Shown piece by piece: positions 16,426 to 23,581 of a stretch of DNA of 38,243 nt. The stretch is taken from NCBI RefSeq assembly GCF_900099605.1, contig NZ_FNDK01000025.1:1-38243 (forward strand), in the 5' to 3' direction. Under the pieces are notes generated by a model that saw only the letters and a program-made list of their open reading frames with translations, made no database searches and was not told the origin of the DNA. Origin of the DNA: Alteribacillus persepolensis. Lineage in GTDB: Bacteria > Bacillota > Bacilli > Bacillales > Marinococcaceae. The position numbers and the translations under genes are program-made. Numbering within the stretch: position 1 is the stretch's first letter; each line of letters begins with the position of its first letter.

Positions 16426-18192
16426 TTATTCCCGGTCCGAAGCAAATAACATGTCTTTTAAGGAGTGGATATCACTGGTTTGTTGTTTAATTTCTGTTTC
16501 TAATTGAGAAATAAGATCTTCGCTTTTTCTTAAATTTTTGCCGTAACTGTTAATTCTGGTAATTAATTGCTCAATTTGTTGTTCTAGTTCCTCTAAGCCT
16601 TCATGTGGAACGGAGTGCGTATCAGGCTCATTCGGCTTTTCCACCGTGAACTGAGCAACTTCTTCTTTTAATTCGTGAATTTTTCCCATCATTCCTTCAT
16701 GCAAAGAGCGGTAGTGGGAAATTTCGTCTTTATACCGATCATTTTCGTCAGACGCTTTCCATAACGACTGCGACAGCTGCTGTTGTTCTTGTTTCGTTTG
16801 TTCGAATTGATCTTGAAGCGTCTTGTTTTTATCCCTTTCTTGCTTTAGCTCTTGCTGCAGCTGATGTTGTGCTTTTTCATGTTCGATAGAAGCAGATTCA
16901 TATTGTTTTATATCTTTTCGAAGGGATGTGATAGAAGAGGCGTGCTTATCATTTTGTTGTTTCAATTGGCTGATATGGTCTGTGAGCTGTTTGTTGTCAT
17001 CAGCAAACTGGCTTAATTTTTGTTCGAGCTTTTGTTTTTCTTGTTCTTTTTGTGCGATTCGATAGGACAATTGGTTGGCCTGATGTTGTAATTTTTCGGA
17101 TTCAGACGTTTTTTGTTGATAGAGCTCGTCTAGTTGTTGAAGCTGCTCGTTTTTTTGAAGCATTTTTTTGCTGGTATGGGTGAGGTCTTTTTGCAGCCGG
17201 CAGCGTTCCGCGATATGATGAGTGGCACTTTTATTTAAATGGATGACGTGAAAAGCGAGCTGCTCTTTGTGCTGCTCTTGTTCTGTGAGCTGTTTTTGTA
17301 ATCGCTGCTTTTCAGATTTCGCTTTTTCCAACCGGTAAAATAAGAGATCAGCATGTTGATGCAGACTGCGCAGGGACGAGAAAAGAATACTGTTTTCTTT
17401 ATTGATTTTTGTCCGCTCCTGCAGAGCTTCGTTTTTATCAGCAGTCATGCGGGCTAGTTCACGCTTGAGCGATTTATTTTCTTCTGACATCGACAGCAGT
17501 TCGTGCTGCAAGTTACTTCGTTCCTGATCAAGCTCCTCGCGCTGCTGTTCTGATTGCTCGAAGCGCTCGGTTAAAGCAGTGATTTTAGCAAGAGAGCTTT
17601 TATGCTTGCTTTCTATCTGTTCGAGAGCCGTTTTCTTTTCTTTTAACTTTGTTTCATATTGTGTCATGCGCTCTTTTAAACTGCGGGTGAAAGCACTTTG
17701 TTCCTCAAATTCCTGGTTTTTCTCTTCAAAGTCCGTTCGATAGCATTCTTTTTCCTTTTTAACATTTTCCAAGTCTTTTAGTACTTTTAAGTGCTGTTGT
17801 TCCATATGCTCTAATTGTTCCTGCATCGTTTGTTTGTCCTTTTCGGCTCTTTTCAGCGAATCGGCGTACTGTTTGTTTTCCGTTTTTAAGTCTTTAATAT
17901 CGTCAGCCAGCTTTTTATTGACGTACTGCATGTTTAAAATGACTTTTTTCTTTTCGTTTACGGTTCGCTGCTGGGTGTTTTCCCACTGCTGATTCTGGTA
18001 TTCCATTTCTTCTTTTAATTGTTCGTTTTCAAACAGCAGCTTTTTCACTTGATTGTATTTGTGGCTATTCTCATATTCTTGTACTTTTGCTTTGTATTTC
18101 TCAAGCTCGGCTTTATAATGGATCAGTTTTTGCTGCAGCTGAAACTCATCACTGTGGTACACTTCAGCTTGTGACGTCGGTTCGTTATACAT
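16426..18192 (-). CDS. Long coiled-coil protein, probably sporulation-specific
   Basis: A 588-residue protein made almost wholly of heptad coiled coil rich in Gln, Glu, Lys and Leu, with no signal peptide or transmembrane helix. I recognise no family beyond generic SMC/myosin-like similarity that such sequences give. ATG 18192 follows AAGGGAGG with good spacing. A near-consensus SigE promoter lies about 50 bp upstream, so it should be made in the mother cell during sporulation. It may act as a scaffold for the coat or crust, or as a glycosylation target. It resembles the 530-residue coiled-coil protein at 21385-22977 in style, though I cannot show homology by eye. Confidence 0.8.
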   Translation of the reverse strand: MYNEPTSQAEVYHSDEFQLQQKLIHYKAELEKYKAKVQEYENSHKYNQVKKLLFENEQLKEEMEYQNQQWENTQQRTVNEKKKVILNMQYVNKKLADDIKDLKTENKQYADSLKRAEKDKQTMQEQLEHMEQQHLKVLKDLENVKKEKECYRTDFEEKNQEFEEQSAFTRSLKERMTQYETKLKEKKTALEQIESKHKSSLAKITALTERFEQSEQQREELDQERSNLQHELLSMSEENKSLKRELARMTADKNEALQERTKINKENSILFSSLRSLHQHADLLFYRLEKAKSEKQRLQKQLTEQEQHKEQLAFHVIHLNKSATHHIAERCRLQKDLTHTSKKMLQKNEQLQQLDELYQQKTSESEKLQHQANQLSYRIAQKEQEKQKLEQKLSQFADDNKQLTDHISQLKQQNDKHASSITSLRKDIKQYESASIEHEKAQHQLQQELKQERDKNKTLQDQFEQTKQEQQQLSQSLWKASDENDRYKDEISHYRSLHEGMMGKIHELKEEVAQFTVEKPNEPDTHSVPHEGLEELEQQIEQLITRINSYGKNLRKSEDLISQLETEIKQQTSDIHSLKDMLFASDRE

Positions 18193-18239
18193 GTTTACGA
18201 TGCCTCCCTTGTTTCTTAACGCTAAACGACCCTAATTTA

Positions 18240-18266
18240 TATGTATGGGGAGAAGAGATGTAATAT
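18240..18266 (-). promoter_or_regulatory. SigE-type promoter of the 588-residue coiled-coil gene
   Basis: On the minus strand, TAATATT (7 of 7 against KMATATT), a 14-bp spacer, then CATACATA (7 of 8 against CATACAHT). The expected start lies about 40 bp before the ATG. This is the best SigE match in the window. Confidence 0.65.
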
Positions 18267-18364
18267 TAAAGAAAACTTAATGGGTGACCCTCCTTTCGGT
18301 GCAGACGACTGCTCCGTTGTCTGTACACAGCTTTCCTCTGCAGGTTGTCATTTCCTGTCCATGT

Positions 18365-18394
18365 AAAAAACCTGTGAATGTGTCATTCACAGGT
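18365..18394 (-). terminator. Terminator downstream of the 395-residue gene
   Basis: On the minus strand, ACCTGTGAATG pairs perfectly with CATTCACAGGT around a 3-nt loop, followed by six T. It lies about 310 bp after the stop at 18706, so a transcript from that gene, or from a promoter at about 18621, would end here. Confidence 0.82.
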
Positions 18395-18620
18395 GGAGAG
18401 TTTTTCGATACATATTGGTGTTGCTATCCGTTCGATACTCATGTGGGACGCGGATAAAATGATATGAATGTGAAACAGACCAATAAAGGATGGTAAAAAA
18501 TTACATATAATAACAGATAAAAAAGAAATAAAATTTATAATAAAAATGATAGCTGAAGGTTTAATGGTACACGTTTAAAACTTCTCTTGTTTGTTCAACC
18601 ATCACCTCCTTTTCTTACTG
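18395..18620 (-). other. Intergenic region with a strong ribosome site and very short frame
   Basis: On the minus strand, AAGGAGGTG (18603-18611) precedes ATG 18602, which opens a 13-codon frame to 18561; a TTG at 18598 in another frame gives 7 codons with better spacing. Upstream, CATATACTA (18621-18629) fits a SigE/SigK -10, and the terminator at 18365-18394 would end the transcript. This may be a tiny sporulation peptide, a small RNA or the decayed start of a lost gene. Nothing else is supported in the AT-rich rest. Confidence 0.35.
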
Positions 18621-18629
18621 TAGTATATG
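18621..18629 (-). promoter_or_regulatory. SigE/SigK-type -10 element
   Basis: CATATACTA on the minus strand matches CATAnnnTA fully. No good -35 is found at the usual distances, so it is only half a promoter by sequence. Confidence 0.35.
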
Positions 18630-18705
18630 TGGAAACATCAAAAATGCACATCAATTTTTCCAAATATTATAAAATAGCGAATACGCCTGCTTTATGAGCA
18701 GTAAT

Positions 18706-19893
18706 TTAGAATGATAATTTTATATCATTATCAGCAGTGAATGAAGTATTTTTATCCTGGACGTATACGACACTTCGAATGACAGCTGTTTCCTGTTTAT
18801 CCAGCTGGTCAATGGTTAGTTGAAAATTTGATAAAGCAGCTGTTTCATTAGGAGGAATTCGAAGGGTTTGTACAGGGCCAATCCAGTATTCCCCACGTTC
18901 ACGTGCTTGTTTAAACCAGTCGTCGTCCATAAATTTCCAACCTTGAAGTCCGCCTGCGCTTTGTACACTTAATGTATCCGCCATGGAAGGCGGAATGATT
19001 TGTCCCCCTAAGTTAATAGATTCAGTAGGCTGTACCTTCATACAGATGAGAGGATTCTCTAAATCAACGGTTCCCGTATTTTTTATATTTAGATCGCCGG
19101 TTACTGAAAACTGTCCTTTTGAGTTTGGAGTATGAACAGTGTAGTTAAAATACACTTCGGCATTGGGTTTGGCTTGTGTAGTCACATTTTTATTCTTTGC
19201 TTGTTTTTTCATGTGTGATTGATTTTGAGATGTGTTGGAGACAACGTTCTCTTTAAAAAAGGAATGAAGCGGCATTTCGGAAAGAGCAGATGGTTGTTTT
19301 CCCAAGCTGCTGCATAAAAACTGACTTACTCCGACAGCGATACTAAGAGCAATTTTCTGCCGCACAAGCTGCCAATCTTCCTTATTATATTGTGCAGGTA
19401 TTTTACAATGTAACGTCAGGTATGGCTGTTTTGCATCGATTTTGTGTTTTATAAATGCATGTTGCAGTTCAAAGGCTTCTAAATGATGTTGAAGCATTGT
19501 TTTTAGCTTTTTTTGTTTAGGAGAAAGGTGACAGCCAACCTCTATAAAAGGAGTAGTAATATCCTCTTCAAAAGTAATAAAAGACACACGAAGAGAAAGA
19601 TTGTTTTGTGGTAATGATGTTTTTGTCTTTACATCCTTGATGCGAATTCCAGTTGCAGCTAAAAGGCTTTTTATATCTTTACGTAATGCATCTCCTTCTT
19701 CATCGTCTTCATTTTCTTCATGAATGAAAGAGATTGTTTGCTCACTAATACCTGATTTAAGATGCAGCTTCTGATTTTTAACGTCCCAGTCGAGAACATA
19801 GCCTTCTGAATGGCAGAAATGCACAAAGGCAGTAATGGAAGAAGAGTCTAAACTGCCTAATTTTTTATTCTGATATGTTACATCTATTCTCAT
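18706..19893 (-). CDS. Uncharacterised protein with a C-terminal beta-sandwich-like region
   Basis: A 395-residue protein I do not recognise. The N-terminal 55 residues are compact, followed by an acidic linker (EENEDDEEGD), a mixed region to about 225, a Lys/Asn/Gln-rich linker, and a C-terminal 150 residues with alternating beta-type sequence (GQFSVTGDLNIKNTGTVDLE, IPPNETAAL) that reads like a CARDB- or Ig-like sandwich. There is no signal peptide or transmembrane helix. ATG 19893 follows GAGGAGGAAGG. It is transcribed divergently from the Cys-rich gene at 20079, with a candidate SigE promoter, so a mother-cell spore-surface role is likely but inferred. Confidence 0.72.
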   Translation of the reverse strand: MRIDVTYQNKKLGSLDSSSITAFVHFCHSEGYVLDWDVKNQKLHLKSGISEQTISFIHEENEDDEEGDALRKDIKSLLAATGIRIKDVKTKTSLPQNNLSLRVSFITFEEDITTPFIEVGCHLSPKQKKLKTMLQHHLEAFELQHAFIKHKIDAKQPYLTLHCKIPAQYNKEDWQLVRQKIALSIAVGVSQFLCSSLGKQPSALSEMPLHSFFKENVVSNTSQNQSHMKKQAKNKNVTTQAKPNAEVYFNYTVHTPNSKGQFSVTGDLNIKNTGTVDLENPLICMKVQPTESINLGGQIIPPSMADTLSVQSAGGLQGWKFMDDDWFKQARERGEYWIGPVQTLRIPPNETAALSNFQLTIDQLDKQETAVIRSVVYVQDKNTSFTADNDIKLSF

Positions 19894-19935
19894 TTCCTTC
19901 CTCCTCTATCAAGCATGCGGAAGCATTCATAACTC

Positions 19936-19964
19936 ATTTTATGTGGAAGAAAAAGTAAAAATGA
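19936..19964 (-). promoter_or_regulatory. Candidate SigE promoter of the 395-residue gene
   Basis: On the minus strand, TCATTTT (6 of 7), a 14-bp spacer, then CATAAAAT (7 of 8). It lies about 45 bp before the ATG, at the right distance. Confidence 0.5.
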
Positions 19965-20009
19965 AAAAAATCGATTTAAAATTAAAGAAAAAATACGAGT
20001 ATTGCCTAT

Positions 20010-20037
20010 ACCAATTAAAGATACCTTCCATATTCTA
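20010..20037 (+). promoter_or_regulatory. SigK-type promoter of the Cys-rich spore protein gene
   Basis: AC at 20010-20011, a 17-bp spacer, then CATATTCTA at 20029-20037, which fits AC-N16/17-CATAnnnTA at every fixed position. The start would be about 35 bp before the GTG. It implies late mother-cell expression. Confidence 0.65.
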
Positions 20038-20078
20038 TAGTGTGATATGAATATACTCATGTGAAAGGAAGGATAGTA

Positions 20079-21227
20079 GTGAATAAACGCAGACCAATAA
20101 AGGGTTCGCAGCCAACACCGACCCCTACACCGCTGGATCCTAATGATTTGGCACCAGAGTGTATAAAGGTTGATAAAGTATATGACTGGGTCTTTTATTC
20201 GAATGAATACGAAAATAAAAACTTTATACCTGATGAGCATTGCCGTAGGGAAGTAAGTGAAGCCTTGGCTGCAGGGAAGGACGTTGACTTGAAGTGTTTT
20301 CCTGCTGACCCGGAAGATGTGGAATGTCATGCCAAAATCCTGGAACACGGCAACCCTGGAAGAGTATCCATTGTTTGGACGGTACCTGTGCGTGTGAAAG
20401 TGTTTATTAAAAAGAAAAAAGTTTGCTCCTTTACTGTACGCACACAATTTGATGATGAGATTATGTTGTGTGTACCTGAAGGAATCAAGGATAAGCACAT
20501 TCATTGCAAAGCAACAGAAGTAAAATGCAGTTCACGCGGCCCATTGATGGGGCCAGATCCATTTGGACCGATGATTCCTGTCAGAGTGTTAGTTTGTAAA
20601 GACGTACAAGTAGAATTTCCAGTAAAACTTGAAGTGTTAGGTAAGTTCTGTTTCCCTCGTCCAAATAATATCCCAGTTACAAGAGATCTTGAATGCTCGT
20701 TGGATGCATTTGAGTTCCCGCCGCAATGTGATTTCTTCCCAGTAGATAACTGTGAATGCCAGGCAACGGCATTGGCACGTAACGAGGAAACATTCGCAAC
20801 AGTTGGAACCGATGGAGTTATTGTTACAGGAACATCTACGTTAGAAGCTGAAATTTGCCAAGAGTGTTCGCTTGGTAATAGCCGCTTCTCCTATTCATTT
20901 GTTGATACAGATGAAGACGGTGACGGGCCAACTCCGACACCATCGCCGGACTTCAGCTTTACATTGGATCCTACAACAATTGATGAAGTTGTGTGTGATA
21001 CAGAAGCAGATTCATTAAGTGTGTTTGGTGAAGGAGAACGCTCCTTTAATGGAACTGCAGAACATGTGTTTTATGAGCTCCGTATCTTTGGTGACCCGCA
21101 AGGATTCCAGCTTATTATTCGCAACACTGCAGGAATAATCGTATTTGACAGCGGCGTAGTGGATGCATTAGTCAGATACGATGAGTGCGACACATTTGCA
21201 GATCTTTTTAATAACGGGAACGGTTAA
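20079..21227 (+). CDS. Cys-rich two-module protein, probable spore surface component
   Basis: A 382-residue protein with no signal peptide. A short basic start and a PTPTPTP linker lead to module 1 (about 27-215), which opens with CIKVDKVYDWVFYS and holds repeated beta strands with spaced Cys (VPVRVKVFI, FPVKLEVLGKFC), reminiscent of SPOCS-like spore proteins. A central Cys segment (DNCECQATA, ICQECS) and a second PTPTPSP linker (about 284) lead to module 2, a 90-residue beta-type domain. The frame opens at 20061, but GTG 20079 follows AAAGGAAGGA with proper spacing. The SigK promoter and Cys content suggest a disulphide-linked coat, crust or exosporium protein. The family identity is a guess. 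Confidence 0.7.
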   Translation: MNKRRPIKGSQPTPTPTPLDPNDLAPECIKVDKVYDWVFYSNEYENKNFIPDEHCRREVSEALAAGKDVDLKCFPADPEDVECHAKILEHGNPGRVSIVWTVPVRVKVFIKKKKVCSFTVRTQFDDEIMLCVPEGIKDKHIHCKATEVKCSSRGPLMGPDPFGPMIPVRVLVCKDVQVEFPVKLEVLGKFCFPRPNNIPVTRDLECSLDAFEFPPQCDFFPVDNCECQATALARNEETFATVGTDGVIVTGTSTLEAEICQECSLGNSRFSYSFVDTDEDGDGPTPTPSPDFSFTLDPTTIDEVVCDTEADSLSVFGEGERSFNGTAEHVFYELRIFGDPQGFQLIIRNTAGIIVFDSGVVDALVRYDECDTFADLFNNGNG

Positions 21228-21240
21228 TCACTAGGCATAT

Positions 21241-21267
21241 AGTGGGGGAGAGGAATTTCTCCCCACT
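21241..21267 (+). terminator. Terminator after the Cys-rich gene
   Basis: AGTGGGGGAGA pairs with TCTCCCCACT with one bulged G, followed by TTTAATAT. The stem is strong but the T run is short. Confidence 0.65.
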
Positions 21268-21304
21268 TTAATATGTAATAAAAAAACACCATTAATGGAA
21301 AAAG

Positions 21305-21327
21305 GGGCTTTAAAAAGCCCTATTTTT
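21305..21327 (+). terminator. Second terminator before the coiled-coil operon
   Basis: GGGCTT (21305-21310), a TAAA loop, AAGCCC (21315-21320), then TATTTTT. Together with the stem at 21241 it isolates the next transcription unit. Confidence 0.65.
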
Positions 21328-21328
21328 A

Positions 21329-21355
21329 ACATAAAACCAGTTGATACATATATTT
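21329..21355 (+). promoter_or_regulatory. Candidate SigK promoter of the coiled-coil/JAMM operon
   Basis: AC (21329-21330), a 16-bp spacer, then CATATATTT (21347-21355), one mismatch from CATAnnnTA. It is about 30 bp before ATG 21385, so the leader is short. It overlaps the end of the preceding terminator T run. Confidence 0.45.
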
Positions 21356-21384
21356 AAATATATGGCATAGAAGGTGGGGACAAT

Positions 21385-22977
21385 ATGGTGAGCGAAAAAT
21401 CAGTTCAAAAGCACATGAAACACAAGGTTGTTCTCCACACCATTTTGGATGTTGAAAAACGCGTTAATCAACAAAAAACACAACTGTATTACTTGAATAA
21501 AAATATTCATGAAATGACAGATGAAAAAGTTAGCATGACGAAGGAATTGACCAAAAAAAGACATCAGCTTCAATTCTTGAAAAAGGATGGTGGATTTGGT
21601 GCTGGAGACACAAGTTCAAACGAAATACTCACCTCCATGGAACACTTAGCGGAGTATGTTTTATACGTTTATGACAGATTACAGCAACAGATTGAACGTA
21701 AGACTGATAAGCAGAAACATCAAGAATATCTCATAGACCAATATGAAAACAATTATATGGAGCTGCAGCAGCGGTTCAATCATTTATCAAAAAAACTATT
21801 ATACGCTGAAACGACAGAAAGAATGTTAAATAATAAATTAAAACATAAAAACGATTTGCTGAAGCTGCAGATGAACGAAAAGAAGAAGATAATGAAGCTG
21901 ATACAAGAAAAAAATCAGCAGATCAAAGCTTGCAAAAGCATGGAAAAAGCCAGGGAAAGAAGAGATGAGGAAGATACAACATACATGCAAGAACCAAAGA
22001 ATAAAAAAATAGATGATAAAAATAAAGAAATAGAATTACAAAGAATCATGTTTGAATGGAGCAGGGCAACAGAACCTGTGAATAAATGTTATCGGGAATT
22101 TGATATTTTTAAAAATAACGCGGCAGGCCTATTAAAAAAAATAGAGGCCAAAGTAGAAAAGTTGTCTGATGCGCTAGAGACGTGCAGCGATACTAATAAA
22201 GGATGGTGGGCGGAATTGTGGAACATATGGGGAAGCAATAAGGATGACGAGTATCAAGAAAATATCAATAAATTGAAAACGGATATTCAAGAATTGAAAG
22301 CAGAATTTAGTCATTGCAGAAATATATTTAACGAAATGAACAATCATATAAGTAAAAACCAAGAAAAAGACATCGAACTAATGACTGCACTTCATGACTT
22401 GTCAGAAACGATGAAAAGTTATCAGGAAAAAGAAAAAGATTACTATAACAAGGAGAGTGATATGAAAAAAGCATACCAAACTCAAGTGGAACAAATAGAT
22501 GAAAAGTATCAAGAACTAGAGCAGCGTTACACTGCGCTTGAGAAGATGTTAGATCAATACAAGGGTAAAGAAACACAATATAAAGAAGAGATAGATGCGT
22601 TAACAAAACAATGGAAGAAAGAAAAATCAGCAAAGGAACAGCTACAGATCAAACAACAAAATTTAGAAAAAGACGGATTGAAAACCAAAGATTATTACGA
22701 AGAAAAAATAAAAAATTTTCAAAATCAGATAACAGATTATGAAAAAACGATAAACACCTTAAAAAAACAGTTGGATAACAAAAATAAAAGCATAAAATCC
22801 CTGCAAGCCAAACAATCCCAGCAATTATCATCACAAGGAAAGCAAAAAACAAGTGAGCAGCCGAATATAGAAGACTATTATAATATTCCTCTTCCTTCTT
22901 CTTCCCAAACTACTGTATTTAACCCTTATAAATATTCCAATCGAGAAAAAGGCGGTGAAAATAAAAATGAAACCTGA
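21385..22977 (+). CDS. Long coiled-coil protein, first gene of the JAMM operon
   Basis: A 530-residue, Lys/Glu/Gln-rich protein with long heptad coiled coils (about 1-215 and 320-490). Between them is a less helical part with paired Cys and Trp residues (CYREFDIFKN, LETCSDTNKGWWAELWNIWG, EFSHCRNIFNEM). The tail is a polar region (IPLPSSSQTTVFNPYKYSN). There is no signal peptide or membrane segment. ATG follows GGTGGGGA. It overlaps the next small gene by 11 bp. I recognise no family. Position and candidate SigK promoter suggest a spore surface scaffold, possibly handled by the JAMM protease in the same operon. Confidence 0.82.
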   Translation: MVSEKSVQKHMKHKVVLHTILDVEKRVNQQKTQLYYLNKNIHEMTDEKVSMTKELTKKRHQLQFLKKDGGFGAGDTSSNEILTSMEHLAEYVLYVYDRLQQQIERKTDKQKHQEYLIDQYENNYMELQQRFNHLSKKLLYAETTERMLNNKLKHKNDLLKLQMNEKKKIMKLIQEKNQQIKACKSMEKARERRDEEDTTYMQEPKNKKIDDKNKEIELQRIMFEWSRATEPVNKCYREFDIFKNNAAGLLKKIEAKVEKLSDALETCSDTNKGWWAELWNIWGSNKDDEYQENINKLKTDIQELKAEFSHCRNIFNEMNNHISKNQEKDIELMTALHDLSETMKSYQEKEKDYYNKESDMKKAYQTQVEQIDEKYQELEQRYTALEKMLDQYKGKETQYKEEIDALTKQWKKEKSAKEQLQIKQQNLEKDGLKTKDYYEEKIKNFQNQITDYEKTINTLKKQLDNKNKSIKSLQAKQSQQLSSQGKQKTSEQPNIEDYYNIPLPSSSQTTVFNPYKYSNREKGGENKNET

Positions 22978-23092
22978 GAGAGTTCGGCAAATTTATCGAC
23001 GCCATAAATCGGCTTCTGCTAAAACGCCGATTGGCAGCAAAAAAAATTCTCAACCTAAAAGACGAAAAGGTTGTGGCTGCGGGGGGAAGTAA
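22967..23092 (+). CDS. 41-residue basic protein with a GCGCGGK C-terminus
   Basis: Small frame from ATG 22967 to TAA 23090-23092, preceded by AAAGGCGGTGA at good spacing and overlapping the previous gene by 11 bp. It is strongly basic (MKPERVRQIYRRHK at the start, PKRRK near the end) and ends GCGCGGK, with two Cys and a Gly-Gly one residue from the terminus. It has no hydrophobic core, so it is probably unfolded alone. It lies just before and partly overlaps a JAMM protease gene, so it could be a coat component, a crosslinked peptide or a protease substrate. I do not recognise the family; being real rests on the ribosome site and operon position. Confidence 0.55.
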   Translation: MKPERVRQIYRRHKSASAKTPIGSKKNSQPKRRKGCGCGGK

Positions 23093-23507
23093 AAAAGAGA
23101 GCAATATTATTTTCATAAAAAGAAGTGTTTGGAAGGATATGCTTCATCATTGTGAACAAACAAAGCCTATAGAAGCATGTGGTATTTTATCAGGTTCGAG
23201 AAAAGGGCAATGTGAAAAAATCTGGAAAATGAAAAACATGAAACAAAGCAAGTATTCATTTGAGATGAATCAAAATGATTTAGAGAAACGGCTCCGCTTA
23301 CTACAAAAAAACAACGAGGTATTAACGGGTATATATCATTCACATCCTACAGCAGCCCCGTATCCTTCTAAACAGGATATAGCAAATGCTCATTACCCTG
23401 ATGCAGCATATATTATTGTTTCGTTGGCTCACTCTAAGCCTAAAGTGCGTTGTTTTCGCATTAATCATCGCACAATGTGCCCAATGAAAATAAAACTATG
23501 GAACTAG
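23073..23507 (+). CDS. JAMM/MPN+ (Mov34/M67-type) zinc metalloprotease
   Basis: About 144 residues, close to one complete bacterial JAMM domain. The full motif is present: Glu34 in EACGILSG, then His89 and His91 in HSHP, Ser99 and Asp102 (H-x-H-x7-S-x2-D), so zinc binding and activity are expected. Family members cleave isopeptide or Gly-Gly bonds, cysteine-carrier peptides, or act as bacterial deubiquitinase-like enzymes. The start is uncertain: GTG 23073 after AAAAGG is chosen, TTG 23031 is also in frame, and both overlap the small basic gene. Third gene of a probable SigK operon, with no E1-like, E2-like or ThiS-like gene nearby, so the role is probably processing of spore surface proteins (inferred). 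Confidence 0.8.
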   Translation: MAAGGSKKESNIIFIKRSVWKDMLHHCEQTKPIEACGILSGSRKGQCEKIWKMKNMKQSKYSFEMNQNDLEKRLRLLQKNNEVLTGIYHSHPTAAPYPSKQDIANAHYPDAAYIIVSLAHSKPKVRCFRINHRTMCPMKIKLWN

Positions 23508-23528
23508 AGATATACTGAAAATAATATT

Positions 23529-23562
23529 ACCCAAAGGTTACATGAGCCTTTGGGTTGTTGTT
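23529..23562 (+). terminator. Terminator after the JAMM gene
   Basis: ACCCAAAGG (23529-23537) pairs perfectly with CCTTTGGGT (23547-23555), then TGTTGTT. The T run is interrupted, so efficiency is uncertain. Confidence 0.65.
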
Positions 23563-23581
23563 CGTTGATGAAGTATGTTCT

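Noticed and set aside
19890-20504. 204-codon minus-strand frame overlapping the Cys-rich gene
   Set aside because: It overlaps a SigK promoter and the better-supported plus-strand gene; its Phe/Ile/His-rich sequence is typical of an antisense shadow.
22967-23092. Small basic protein as a true ubiquitin-like protein
   Set aside because: 41 residues, no hydrophobic core and no beta-grasp pattern; only the Gly-Gly near the C-terminus is suggestive.
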